Origin: Carboxylicivirga taeanensis
Lineage (GTDB): Bacteria; Bacteroidota; Bacteroidia; Bacteroidales; Marinilabiliaceae
Assembly: GCF_051851475.1 (NCBI RefSeq)
Contig: NZ_JBPUSJ010000004.1
Span: forward strand, 186,001-250,000
Direction of reading: 5' to 3'
DNA: 64,000 nucleotides
Position numbers and translations under genes: made by a program
Notes under the pieces: model-generated
The model's database searches: none
The model's input: only the letters and a program-made list of their open reading frames with translations
What the model was told of the DNA's origin: nothing
Shown: positions 36,147-44,349 of the stretch, in pieces
Layout of the letters: each line of letters opens with the position of its first letter
Position numbering within the stretch: the stretch's first letter is position 1

Positions 36147-36485
36147 GTGAATGAGTTTACAGGGGCCTATCTGAGCTACCTCAAGGAAATCAGGCAGAAT
36201 CAGCCAAAGGCCAATATTTACTGCATCACCCTCACACATACGCGGGCAGAGGGCAATGAGCGAACAGGGGTGAAGCCCAATGAGTATAGTAGGGCCTTGA
36301 AACACCTCGTGTACCAGCTCCAGTCAGAGGGGGACAGGCGCCTTTACCTCATTGAGGGCGATAAGATCACCTCCGAATCCAATCTGCGCCCCGATGTGTT
36401 GAGCGACAAAGTCCACTTTGGTATTCAAGGGGCCGCCATGTTTGCCAACGAGCTGGCAGAACGCCTGACGCCTTCGATGCCATAA
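36147..36485 (+). pseudogene. Remnant of an SGNH/GDSL-type hydrolase, N-terminus lost and probably frameshifted
   Basis: The readable 112 codons start at a GTG and match only the C-terminal part of an SGNH-fold esterase: a helix (FTGAYLSYLKEIRQNQP), a strand (NIYCITLTHT) and the last catalytic block with Asp-x-x-His (SDKVHFGIQGAAMFANEL). The N-terminal GDS and Gly/Asn blocks are missing. In another frame just upstream (about 36068-36151) an open stretch ends with ANPDGPGNNLFMGE before a TGA, which could be the preceding block displaced by a +1 shift. No signal peptide or promoter is seen. A good terminator follows at 36515. It could be an eroded carbohydrate esterase gene. Confidence 0.6.
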
Positions 36486-36514
36486 AATGATACATGCTAA
36501 TAACTGTAACCTGT

Positions 36515-36555
36515 GCATCCCGGAGTTGTTTATGACGCTTCGGGATGCTTTTTTT
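36515..36555 (+). terminator. Intrinsic terminator after hydrolase remnant
   Basis: Arms 36515-36525 and 36538-36548 pair with one wobble and are followed by seven T. Confidence 0.85.
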
Positions 36556-36633
36556 AATCATTTTCGTCTCCAATTATTGGCATGCCTGCCAGGTTTGAGT
36601 GTCTCGGCTTAGAGGAGCGACTGGGCTGGGCAC

Positions 36634-36669
36634 AAAAAAACCCGCCAGACAACAGGTGCCCAACGGGTT
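36634..36669 (-). terminator. Intrinsic terminator of the unknown gene at 36733
   Basis: On the minus strand six-base arms (36664-36669 and 36639-36644) enclose a 19-nt loop and are followed by seven T, about 65 bp after the stop codon. Confidence 0.7.
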
Positions 36670-36732
36670 CAACTATAGCAACTAAAAAAAAGTATTCACC
36701 AGCTTATAAAATTTGAGCGCGAACGCTGTTTA

Positions 36733-37440
36733 TCAAGCATCGGTTACTTCATCGGCACCATTGCTCGATGAAGGGGTGGATGCATTCGGACTTGGTAAGG
36801 AATAACGGGCCCGGCGAGCCTCGTCGTTGGCATAAATAATTTGGGCCATTTCGCTTACCGGTGTCAGCAATTTGTATAACTCATTAAGCTTCTCAACGCG
36901 TTGCTGGGTGAGCAGCCCCCGTTCTTTTTTAAACAGCTCCTGAGCCGTTTCCGCCTCCTGTAGCTCCTGGTGGAGCTGCGGCAGGCTGTCAAGAAGGCCT
37001 TCACTACAACCGGCCTCCAGCAACGCTGTTCTGTAGCTTTGTGTCACCTTGGTAAAATCTCCCATAAACAACAGCATGGTGCCATGGTTGCGCCGTGCTT
37101 TGGCAATGTCATTAAAGCCAAACTGGTTATGCACCGCTGTATTGCCCGGAAATGCTTTGTTCACAAAAAATTTGATGGTTCGGAACGCCGAATTACAGGC
37201 TGCCATAGCCTCTTGAACGGCCTGTGTTTTCTCTGCCATCTCATCCACTATGACCATATCTGTTTTGAGGGCCATTACACTGGCCAGGCTTGTTTTCAGG
37301 TCGGCCTGATAGCTGTCGGGAAACGTGGTGTCAAAGGTTTTAAACGCCTCAAAATCTTCCGGTATCACCTCAGCTATACGGTTCCCATAGCGAAGCAGGA
37401 CTGCATCGCTTAAATTGTAAGTTCTCTCGGTTTTTTTCAT
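36733..37440 (-). CDS. Unrecognised helical protein downstream of a 21-bp tandem array
   Basis: 235 residues; no family recognised. It is predicted almost wholly alpha-helical, with long amphipathic stretches (LKTSLASVMALKTDMVIVDEM, LLDSLPQLHQELQEAETAQEL, QQRVEKLNELYKLL) and no signal peptide or membrane segment, so it is likely cytoplasmic. The last 20 residues are Ser/Pro/Asn-rich and look disordered. A Phe/Asn-rich middle (VNKAFPGNTAVHNQFGFNDI) may be a turn between helical bundles. It begins 147 bp from the inner edge of the 21-bp repeat array and has its own terminator, so it is a monocistronic unit with the array in its upstream region. Base composition is like the surroundings. It may be a structural or DNA-associated protein, but nothing in it proves that. 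Confidence 0.75.
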   Translation of the reverse strand: MKKTERTYNLSDAVLLRYGNRIAEVIPEDFEAFKTFDTTFPDSYQADLKTSLASVMALKTDMVIVDEMAEKTQAVQEAMAACNSAFRTIKFFVNKAFPGNTAVHNQFGFNDIAKARRNHGTMLLFMGDFTKVTQSYRTALLEAGCSEGLLDSLPQLHQELQEAETAQELFKKERGLLTQQRVEKLNELYKLLTPVSEMAQIIYANDEARRARYSLPSPNASTPSSSNGADEVTDA

Positions 37441-37587
37441 GCCTTAAAGTTTTAATGGTTAATGAATAGGATAAAGAAAAGGGTGCCTTGTTTGACACAA
37501 GGGAGCTTGGTGCATGGTTTAAGGGGGTGATGGTGGTTGGCTTCATCACTCCGATATTCCTGAGTCTGTTTATTGATCCTCACCGCT

Positions 37588-37880
37588 AATAAGCAGAAGG
37601 AATTTGTTAATAATGTCCTGTCAATCCATAATAAGCACTGGGAAACCTTTAATAAGGCTGTGCCCCATCTCAATAAGCAACAGGCAAGGTTTAATAAGTA
37701 GATGGAAATTATTAATAAGGTGCTGTCCGTCCTTAATAAGCAGGTGGAAAGCCTCAATAATGTGCTTACCATCTTTAATAAGTGATAGACACGTTTCAAT
37801 AAGCAGATAGAAAACGTTAATAACGCCCTGTCGGTCTTTAATCAGTGTCTCAAAGCTTCAATAAGGTGCTGATTAGTTTC
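37588..37880. repeat. Tandem array of 14 units with strict 21-bp period
   Basis: Units begin with AATAA at 37588, 37609, 37630, 37651, 37672, 37693, 37714, 37735, 37756, 37777, 37798, 37819, (AATCA) 37840 and 37860. All spacings are exactly 21 bp except one of 20 bp at unit 13. The AT-rich core is conserved; the remaining 15-16 bases vary but fall into two classes, one like GCAGGTGGAAA and one like GGTGCTGTCC, which tend to alternate. The array lies upstream of the minus-strand gene at 36733. Read as codons it gives seven-residue repeats in both directions, an automatic result of a 21-bp period. The period equals two turns of B-DNA, so the AT cores lie on one face of the helix. Confidence 0.9.
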
Positions 37881-38360
37881 AGCGGGAGGATGGAAAGACC
37901 TATTAACTAAAGCTTTTATGATTGGAACTTAACAGGCAGGGACGAAAATGTGTGCGGTATCAGTATGTCAAAGAACGGCGCCTAAGCATAGTGGCTTAAG
38001 TCTTTTGAAAATTCTTTAAATACCGATTAGTTAGTGTTTGTTGGTGCCTGATTGGCAGAACCAGCAAAACCGGGAATGAAAATAAGACATTTTTCATAAA
38101 AAACAATAGATCTGCTTCATTTAGTAGTAAATACGCTAAGTTATGCATGGGAAATATGGGGGTCTTTCTGTGCTTATTGATGAAATATTTAGTAAAGCTA
38201 CAAATGTAGTATTTCAGCATTTTATCAATAGTTACTCCCTGTATTAGGCCTTATTAAACAGGTGTTTGATTATTATTACCTCCTTTTTGTAACCTTTTAA
38301 GTGTTTTGATATATACTAATCAAAATTTATAAACACCTCAAACAATAAAGTTAAACACAA
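37881..38360. promoter_or_regulatory. Non-coding stretch with operator-like inverted repeat ahead of lipoprotein gene
   Basis: No gene is supported in these 480 bases. An inverted repeat TTTTGAT-N8-ATCAAAA (38304-38310 / 38319-38325) lies 35 bp upstream of the lipoprotein start at 38361 and could be a regulator site. A second small palindrome, CTACAAATGTAG, is near 38198. Confidence 0.4.
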
Positions 38361-38756
38361 ATGAACAAACTAATTATTACTGCAGCCTTGATATTTGGAC
38401 TCCTGGCTGCTTGTGGTCCTCCAAAGAAAACACAGCTCGTTGGAACCTGGGAAAAAGTGGACGAAGTGAATGAACTGGAAATAGAGCCGCTAATCGAATT
38501 TGGGGATACTACCTCGGAGCCGCTGGAAGTATTACTGCTGTTTAGGGAGGATGGCACTATGAAAGTGAAGCAGGGCAGCCAAAGTACGGATGTCCGATAC
38601 CGCCTTAATGACAATGAATTGACCCTGGGTAACAGGCAGTATGAACTGGTAAAGGTGGATGCTGACAGCCTGGTTTTAAAGGATATCACCGTTTTGGAAG
38701 CATTGGCCTTTACCCATATATACGTTCGAACCAATAAACGCATAGGCGATAAATAA
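38361..38756 (+). CDS. Small lipocalin-like lipoprotein
   Basis: 131 residues with a clear lipoprotein signal (GLLAAC, Cys 18). The mature part begins LVGTWEKVDE, the usual opening of lipocalin-like domains of Bacteroidota, followed by alternating strands (VLLLFREDGTMKVKQ, YRLNDNELTLGNRQYELVKV). It probably folds into a small beta barrel on the periplasmic face of a membrane; its ligand is unknown. It stands alone on the plus strand, with a hairpin downstream. Confidence 0.8.
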   Translation: MNKLIITAALIFGLLAACGPPKKTQLVGTWEKVDEVNELEIEPLIEFGDTTSEPLEVLLLFREDGTMKVKQGSQSTDVRYRLNDNELTLGNRQYELVKVDADSLVLKDITVLEALAFTHIYVRTNKRIGDK

Positions 38757-38782
38757 ACACCATTGCCGAATTAACCCATTGC

Positions 38783-38828
38783 GCCATGAAGGATGTATCA
38801 ATACAGCTCAAAAGCAGTCCTTCATGGC
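38783..38828 (+). terminator. Inverted repeat after lipoprotein gene
   Basis: Perfect 11-nt arms (38783-38793 and 38818-38828) with a 24-nt loop and no U-run. It may terminate or stabilise the lipoprotein message. It lies just upstream of the next gene's preferred start. Confidence 0.4.
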
Positions 38829-38852
38829 CATATTTATTATACCTCACTAATT

Positions 38853-39596
38853 ATGGATACACTAAAAATGCGATTTACATTTTTGCTAATTGTATGCTCT
38901 CTTTTTGAAATGGCCCATTCCCAAAATACCATCGTCACCTACTATGATACGCATTGGAAAGAGGTAGGTAAGGAGCAGGCTGCTTACTATCGGGAAGCCT
39001 TTAGGGGCAAAGGGCGTCGCTGTCACGTCAGGGATTATTTTATAAATGGTCAGCTGCAAATGAGTGGGACCTACCGAAGCAGCCTGCAGGAGAAGCGGCA
39101 GGGCTATTTTGAATATTTCTATCCCAGCGGAGGGCGACGCTCGCATGGCGAGTATAAAAACGACAAAATGAAGGGAGAATGGAAATGGTACCGCGAAGAT
39201 GGCTCGGTAAGCTCCATTGAGCATTATAAACGCGGCAAATTAAAGGCCTTTACATTTTGGGATGAAAATGGGAAGCAACTGGAAGGCGAGCAGAATATCT
39301 ATGAACTGGCCCAGTTTGTAGGAGGCCCGGAGGCCTTGGCCAATTTTATTGCGACTACTGTTGTGTATCCTCCGGAGGCCCAGCAGAATGGGGTGAGCGG
39401 ACGAGTTTTTGTTTCTTTTATTGTTAATGAAAACGGCTTTGTAGAAAATGTTGCCATCGAACGCTCGGCGCACAGCGACCTGAATAATGAAGCCATGAGG
39501 GTGGTGAAATTACTGCCTCGATGGATTCCTGGGAGGCATCATAATTTGCCCTCGGATATATCTTTTACCGTTCCCATTAACTTTGTGTTGGAATAA
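38853..39596 (+). CDS. Exported MORN-like repeat protein with TonB C-terminal domain
   Basis: 248 residues from ATG 38853; ATG 38868 (MRFTFLLIV) is an alternative, and both give a signal peptide ending near AHSQ. The middle (about residues 60-130) has three MORN_2-like units (GTYRSSLQEKRQGYFEYFYPSG, split by GEYKNDKMKGEWKWYREDG). The C-terminal 85 residues form a TonB_C fold (VYPPEAQQNGVSGRVFVSF, VAIERSAHSDLNNEAMRVV, then a ISFTVPINFVL strand). There is no N-terminal transmembrane anchor or Pro-rich linker, so it is not an energy-transducing TonB but a periplasmic member of a group common in Bacteroidota. Role unknown. Confidence 0.85.
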   Translation: MDTLKMRFTFLLIVCSLFEMAHSQNTIVTYYDTHWKEVGKEQAAYYREAFRGKGRRCHVRDYFINGQLQMSGTYRSSLQEKRQGYFEYFYPSGGRRSHGEYKNDKMKGEWKWYREDGSVSSIEHYKRGKLKAFTFWDENGKQLEGEQNIYELAQFVGGPEALANFIATTVVYPPEAQQNGVSGRVFVSFIVNENGFVENVAIERSAHSDLNNEAMRVVKLLPRWIPGRHHNLPSDISFTVPINFVLE

Positions 39597-39693
39597 GTGT
39601 CGAAGAAAATACAACGGCCATCCGTCGGATCAACTGGCAATAGCTGGTAAGAGTTTTGTGTTTTTAGCGGGTTAAACTCTTTAGTTGTAAGGT

Positions 39694-39727
39694 AAAAAAA
39701 CTCCCGTCTACCAATGGTAAGCGGGAG
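39694..39727 (-). terminator. Terminator of the SH3-domain gene
   Basis: Arms 39715-39727 and 39701-39713, with a two-base mismatch, are followed on the minus strand by seven T. It lies 54 bp after the stop. Confidence 0.65.
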
Positions 39728-39780
39728 CATTTGTACGGTATCTGCTGATACCTGTATTTTATGTAATGGGTGCTGACCTG

Positions 39781-40734
39781 TTAAAACCTGTAACGGGCAC
39801 CAATGCCTCCCATCAATGAAAAGTGGAACGGATCGTCAACAATTTCCATAAATAAGGTGGCATCCAGGAAAAAGGAGACAGGCGCCTTTGGCAGTGTGTA
39901 TTCTAAACCGATAACTCCATCTGCTCCCAGATCCACATCCGTTTCTTTTTCGCCAGTGTTATAGAACCAGTCATTTCTTCCGGGCAGGCGGTAACGGTAA
40001 TTGTAGGTATAGCTCTGGAAACGCAGCTGACCACCAAAGCCATAATACCAATCCAGTCCGCTTACACTTTCGTCGCCCAGTCGGTTAATAGGCTTATGAA
40101 TTAAGTAATGCACCTGAAGACCGATAGGGCTCGATACTTTATAGCCCAGGTACTGAATATCGGCATAGCCAAATCCTTCATCGTAATACCAATCGTTGAA
40201 GCGATCATCGTAATAGTCATCGTCAAACATGTGGGTGCGTCCCAGGCTAAACTCCAGTGCTTTGCCATTCTGCTTATAGCGTTTAACCGTTATACCACTC
40301 GGGTTACCCAATCGCAAGCCAATTCCCCAGTCGTAAGCCGATGCCGAAGCGGAAGATGATGCCGACGAAGAGCGTCTGCTTTGTGTTGACCGGTTGTTTT
40401 GTGACGAACGGCTGCTTTTGTTCGTTCTTGCGTTTGAGCTATTACTTTTTTTAGCGCTTTGGGCCGCTTCGCTCTTCTCTTCAGTGAGGTATTTTGATGA
40501 AACATAGCCCTGTTTGCCTTTATACTCTACTTTCCACCATTCACCGTTGTCCTTATCAATTACTTTGACAGCGCCACTCGCCGGGATGGATGCTACCACC
40601 GAATGATTGGTTCCGGCCCCTTTTCTCATGTTTAATCCTCCACCCGATTTGGCATAATAGGTGCTTTGTGCAACTAAAGAACTCGTCATTGCAACTAATG
40701 CAACTATCAATAAGGTGTACTTTAATCCTCTCAT
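39781..40734 (-). CDS. Exported SH3-domain protein with C-terminal barrel-like region
   Basis: 317 residues. A signal peptide (about 1-22, SLVAQS) is followed by a bacterial SH3 domain (about 25-82: LNMRKGAGTNHSVVASIP, then GEWWKVEYKGKQGYVSSKYL). A Ser/Asn/Arg-rich low-complexity linker (about 85-130) leads to about 180 residues of alternating aromatic strands (IGLRLGNPSGITVKRY, ... GGIGARYRF). The C-terminal Phe and the strand pattern resemble an outer-membrane barrel. It may anchor the SH3 module to peptidoglycan from the outer membrane. It is a single gene with its own terminator. Confidence 0.85.
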   Translation of the reverse strand: MRGLKYTLLIVALVAMTSSLVAQSTYYAKSGGGLNMRKGAGTNHSVVASIPASGAVKVIDKDNGEWWKVEYKGKQGYVSSKYLTEEKSEAAQSAKKSNSSNARTNKSSRSSQNNRSTQSRRSSSASSSASASAYDWGIGLRLGNPSGITVKRYKQNGKALEFSLGRTHMFDDDYYDDRFNDWYYDEGFGYADIQYLGYKVSSPIGLQVHYLIHKPINRLGDESVSGLDWYYGFGGQLRFQSYTYNYRYRLPGRNDWFYNTGEKETDVDLGADGVIGLEYTLPKAPVSFFLDATLFMEIVDDPFHFSLMGGIGARYRF

Positions 40735-41141
40735 TATATTTTTGTTTGTTAATAATTTTTTCGCCGCGAAGCTACTAATTTTTTACCAAGGGGGAGCTGT
40801 CGATATGCCTTATTCTAGGCCGTTTTCAGCCCAATTAGGGCTTTCGGTTTTTGCCATAACAAATAAATGTTGTTAAACAATTGTTGCTGAGGATACCGAA
40901 CGAACAGCTGCTAATTTTTTTGTTCGCAACACGTTTGTAGGTGCCTTGGGTTAAGGTAAAATTCTGCAATAGTGGAGCATGGGTTTTCCAGCTAGCGTGT
41001 CGAAGAAATAGCTTTTCGTCAGCCGTTTTTTTGTGACCAAAACTTGAAAAGTACCATGAATTATCTATTTTTATAATTATGTAATGTAAGTAGGACGAGG
41101 ATAAGCTTACTGCTTATAAAATAACGGTTAGTGAACGGTCT
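40735..41141. other. Divergent intergenic region, SH3 protein / AraC-type regulator
   Basis: 407 bases with no gene. An inverted pair CGAACA / TGTTCG (about 40900-40926) around a T-rich loop is the only structure noticed. It must contain both divergent promoters, but no good TAnnTTTG match stood out. Confidence 0.4.
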
Positions 41142-41915
41142 ATGAAGGCGAACGAGATAACATATCGCGAATTTGAACCCGATGAGCGCTTGAAGGATTT
41201 CATCAAGTGCTATTGGTATTTCAGTATCCGGACAAAGTGCTTAAAGCCCTTCGATATTTTGCCCGATGGCTATTTTGATTTGCTCATTGTTATGAGGGGC
41301 AACCAGATTGTTGATACGTTGCTCACCGGCATCTGGAGCAAATCTATATCTATTAGCTATACGGAAAACACAGAGGTGTTTGGTATCCGCTTTAAACCCA
41401 TCGCCATTGGAGGCTTGTTTCAATTCAGCATTAAAGACACGATAGACCACTACCAGCATATGACCCTGAAGGATCTGGGTGTTAATGAACAGATGGTGGT
41501 TGATGGTTTAAACGGGTTTCCGGAGTACCTGGTACATTATCTGAACCAGCAGCTTTTAAGGCTCATTCCGGATAATAACATTGATAAGCGCCTGAAAAAG
41601 TGCTTTGAGCTGGTAGAAGCTTCCGGAGGCAACAAACCTGTTGATGCAATCGCCCAAACAATAGGCTTGAGCGCAAGACAGCTGCACCGCCTGGTAAGCC
41701 GCATGCTTGGCATGGGAATTAAGGATTATTCAAAAATTGTTCGCTTTAAAAAATGTTTGCACATGGTGAAAAGTAATCAGACTGATTATGTCCATTACTA
41801 CGATCAGTCGCATTTTATTCGCGAAATCAAGCACTTCACCGGCTTAACGCCGGCACAACTGAATTTGAAGCAGAATGACCGATTTATACAATACTATGAT
41901 TTTGACCGGCTGTAG
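41142..41915 (+). CDS. AraC-family transcriptional regulator
   Basis: 257 residues. An N-terminal sensor-type domain (about 1-130, opening YREFEPDERLKDFIKCYWYF and with FDILPDGYFDLLIV) is of the DUF6597-like kind found before AraC HTH domains in Bacteroidota. The C-terminal two-HTH region (about 150-245) contains IGLSARQLHRLVSRMLGM and a second helix pair with YDQSHFIREIKHFTGLTP. It is cytoplasmic, with an unknown ligand. The VOC gene starts 31 bp downstream on the same strand and is a likely target or operon partner. Confidence 0.88.
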   Translation: MKANEITYREFEPDERLKDFIKCYWYFSIRTKCLKPFDILPDGYFDLLIVMRGNQIVDTLLTGIWSKSISISYTENTEVFGIRFKPIAIGGLFQFSIKDTIDHYQHMTLKDLGVNEQMVVDGLNGFPEYLVHYLNQQLLRLIPDNNIDKRLKKCFELVEASGGNKPVDAIAQTIGLSARQLHRLVSRMLGMGIKDYSKIVRFKKCLHMVKSNQTDYVHYYDQSHFIREIKHFTGLTPAQLNLKQNDRFIQYYDFDRL

Positions 41916-41946
41916 TTTTGTCGAATACTAATTTAAAATCAACAAC

Positions 41947-42399
41947 ATGGAATTAATTAACATTCGACTTTTAGTAGAAGATTTTGACAAATGTTTTCAG
42001 TTTTATTCTGAGCAATTAGGCTTTAACGTTACATGGGGTAAGTTGGGCGGTGAGTATGCCAGTTTTACCATCGGACAAGCGCCTAATGGGACGGGGCTGT
42101 CCATCTTTAAATCTGATTTGATGGCCCAGGCCATAGGCAATGCCGAGCAGGCTTTGCCAAGCAATATGCGCGAAAAGATGGCTCTTATCCTGAAGGTGGA
42201 TGATGTTGATGCAACATTTGAGAAGCTATCGGCCAAAGGAGTTGTATTTATAAACACACCTACAGATATGACCGGATGGGGGATGCGAGCCGTTCATTTC
42301 AGAGATCCGGAAAATAATTTAATTGAGATTTGGTCGGAGCTGCCCAAGGAAAAATGGGATAAGGAGCTGCAGGCGGATGCCGACGAATTTGGTGGATAG
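41947..42399 (+). CDS. VOC (glyoxalase/dioxygenase fold) family protein
   Basis: 150 residues with two beta-alpha-beta-beta-beta halves: LINIRLLVEDFDKCFQFYSE at the start, then VDDVDATFEKLSAKGVVF, and MRAVHFRDPENNLIEIW at the end, where the final His/Glu positions match the metal-binding face of the fold. Members include glyoxalases, dioxygenases and antibiotic-binding proteins; none can be chosen here. It is probably co-expressed with the AraC gene upstream. Confidence 0.88.
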   Translation: MELINIRLLVEDFDKCFQFYSEQLGFNVTWGKLGGEYASFTIGQAPNGTGLSIFKSDLMAQAIGNAEQALPSNMREKMALILKVDDVDATFEKLSAKGVVFINTPTDMTGWGMRAVHFRDPENNLIEIWSELPKEKWDKELQADADEFGG

Positions 42400-42513
42400 A
42401 TAAAGCGACAATCGTTAAAGAATAAAACGTAGAGGGATTGGGGAGTGTAATTGTCAGAACCGATGACGTAGCACTGCCCATCCCTTTTCTTAGTGAAATA
42501 AAATGCGGAAAAT

Positions 42514-43320
42514 ATGAAAAAGAAACTGCCTCTTTGGCTGCGTATTCTCCTGATGCTGCTCGCCACCATCTTTGTTTTATTGCTGTCTGAAATAGTGCGA
42601 ATGCCATTTAACTACGCACCTTTAGGTAAAATGCTTGGGCATTTGGTGGCGGCTGTTGGTTTATTGGGTGTGGTATATTGGTTCAGAACCCAACTGGATA
42701 AGGAAAGCATGTCAAGTATTGGTCTGCACCTAAAGTATCAGCAAGGTGGATGGGGCGCTGTGACAGCCATTGTTTCTGTCAGCTTAGTTTTTGTGGTCTT
42801 GTTGCTTTTTCAGCTGATTCATGTCACCGATGTCCATTTCAATGCGTTGGCGCTTGGTCTTTCTTTGTTAGGGTATGTGTTTGTTGGGTTCTTCGAAGAG
42901 CTTGTGTTCAGAGGCTATATACAAACGAACCTGTCGAAGGCCCTGAATTCTACCTGGGGACTGCTCATTAGCTCGTTGCTGTTTACCATCTTACATGGAT
43001 TAAACCCCTCCATTACACTTTTAGGCCTGTTCAATATATTTTTAGCCGGATTGTTATTGGGAGTCTTCTATCAGCTATCTGGTAACCTGTGGGGCGCCAT
43101 TGGTTTTCATGCCTTATGGAACTTTTGGCAGGGACCGGTTTTAGGTTTTGCCGTAAGCGGAACAGGTAGCTATTCATTATTGACCCTTGAAAATAGGGGA
43201 GCCGACTATTTTACAGGCGGGACATTTGGTCTGGAAGGCTCTGTTGTTTGCACGGCCGTTCTTTTATCGGTAATTGCGCTGTTGCAATATCTCAAGCAGC
43301 GTAAGCGTGGTAACGGCTAA
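42514..43320 (+). CDS. CPBP-family intramembrane metalloprotease
   Basis: 268 residues with about seven to eight hydrophobic helices. The three conserved motifs of the CPBP/ABI family are present: Glu128-Glu129-x3-Arg133 in EELVFRG, His161 in LLFTILHG, and His199 in GFHALWNF. The enzyme would sit in the inner membrane; substrates of bacterial members are mostly unknown. The gene is on the plus strand without a clear partner and converges on the LuxR-type gene. Confidence 0.9.
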   Translation: MKKKLPLWLRILLMLLATIFVLLLSEIVRMPFNYAPLGKMLGHLVAAVGLLGVVYWFRTQLDKESMSSIGLHLKYQQGGWGAVTAIVSVSLVFVVLLLFQLIHVTDVHFNALALGLSLLGYVFVGFFEELVFRGYIQTNLSKALNSTWGLLISSLLFTILHGLNPSITLLGLFNIFLAGLLLGVFYQLSGNLWGAIGFHALWNFWQGPVLGFAVSGTGSYSLLTLENRGADYFTGGTFGLEGSVVCTAVLLSVIALLQYLKQRKRGNG

Positions 43321-43432
43321 ACCAGGGAGCATAGACTATTCTTGTGCTAAAAATTGAAAACAGGATACCGAGGGGATTCACTGTAGGTCCAGCTTTTCAA
43401 GCATTTTGTGATGGAGGCCATTGTCCACGCTG

Positions 43433-44179
43433 TTATAACTGCATAGCAGCTGTATGTATGGTTTTTACACCTAAAAAATGAGTATGATTGGTGTGGGTTT
43501 CCCTTTTGTAAGATGCATCCAGTCCACAATCTTTAGCAAAGGCAACCAGCTCACTTATCTTATGCACTTTAAGTTTCTTAAATATAGCACGTCGGTGATT
43601 ATTCACGGTATCGCTGCTCCGGCAAAGGGCATCGGCCGCTTCTTTGGTGGATAAACCACTTCCCAATAAGCTGAGTACCTTTAATTCGCTGGGGGTGAGG
43701 GCCGCAAGTTTTAGCTTGTTTTTCACGCACGCAATTTCGTTTAGATATGTCTCGAATTGTAGATGGTTCATCTCCTTATTGTCCGTCAAGGGGAAGAACA
43801 GGCTCAAAGCATGCCTTTTCCCGGTTTCAACGAATAGGCGCCGAAGCTTCACATAAACCCATTGTGAATGGCCTTGTATAACGAATCGACAGAAGAGAGA
43901 GGCTTCAGCACGGGGATTTGCATATAAATGTCTCGTCAATTTCAAAACAGCTTCCACATCATCGGGATGATAAATATGCCGGGGATGCAGGAAACCCATT
44001 GCTTTCCTTCGTTCTACAGTAACGCCTGTATATTTCTCGTAGTTGCCACTACTCCAATAAAGTTTAGTTTCTAAGCGATCATTTATTTCAATAACATGCA
44101 GAGATGCCGGCAGATGCGAAACAATGCTCGTTAAAAACCCACTTTTATCTTGTTGCTTCTTCGCATAAACCTCTTCCAT
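43433..44179 (-). CDS. PAS-LuxR transcriptional regulator
   Basis: 248 residues. The N-terminal 140 residues look like a PAS-type fold (YWSSGNYEKYTGVTVERRKA, then FLHPRHIYHPDDVEAVLKL). The LuxR/GerE HTH covers about 160-222 (LTPSELKVLSLLGSGLSTKE, TVNNHRRAIFKKLKVHKISE). There is no receiver domain. A short His/Thr-rich tail follows. It is cytoplasmic and on the same strand as the kinase/regulator pair at 44350-46858, but 170 bp away, so it is probably a separate unit. The signal is unknown. Confidence 0.87.
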   Translation of the reverse strand: MEEVYAKKQQDKSGFLTSIVSHLPASLHVIEINDRLETKLYWSSGNYEKYTGVTVERRKAMGFLHPRHIYHPDDVEAVLKLTRHLYANPRAEASLFCRFVIQGHSQWVYVKLRRLFVETGKRHALSLFFPLTDNKEMNHLQFETYLNEIACVKNKLKLAALTPSELKVLSLLGSGLSTKEAADALCRSSDTVNNHRRAIFKKLKVHKISELVAFAKDCGLDASYKRETHTNHTHFLGVKTIHTAAMQL

Positions 44180-44349
44180 GATTCATTCAATTTACTGTTC
44201 AATTTCCCTTTTTTATCATCCAATAGCTGGTGCTATACCTTACAGACAATCACATTATTATTGCTCTGAGTATAATTCAAAAGTACACTGGAAACAATCG
44301 AGTTGAAATCCCCCGAAAGGGGTAAATTGACTAAAAGAGGCCCTTGTAT

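Noticed and set aside
36970..37413. 147-codon plus-strand ORF opposite the helical unknown protein
   Set aside because: No start signal or motif. The minus-strand frame has its own terminator and a coherent helical sequence, so it is the better candidate.
37452..37810. Open frames on both strands across the 21-bp array encoding seven-residue repeats
   Set aside because: A 21-bp period gives seven-codon repeats in any frame without stops. The products have implausible composition, no start signals and opposite-strand twins, so I treat them as by-products of the array.
37588..37880. CRISPR array
   Set aside because: There is no invariant repeat of 24 bp or more with unique spacers, unit length is only 21 bp, and no cas genes are nearby.
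37996..38220. 74-codon minus-strand ORF
   Set aside because: AT-rich with no motif, no ribosome site and no terminator.
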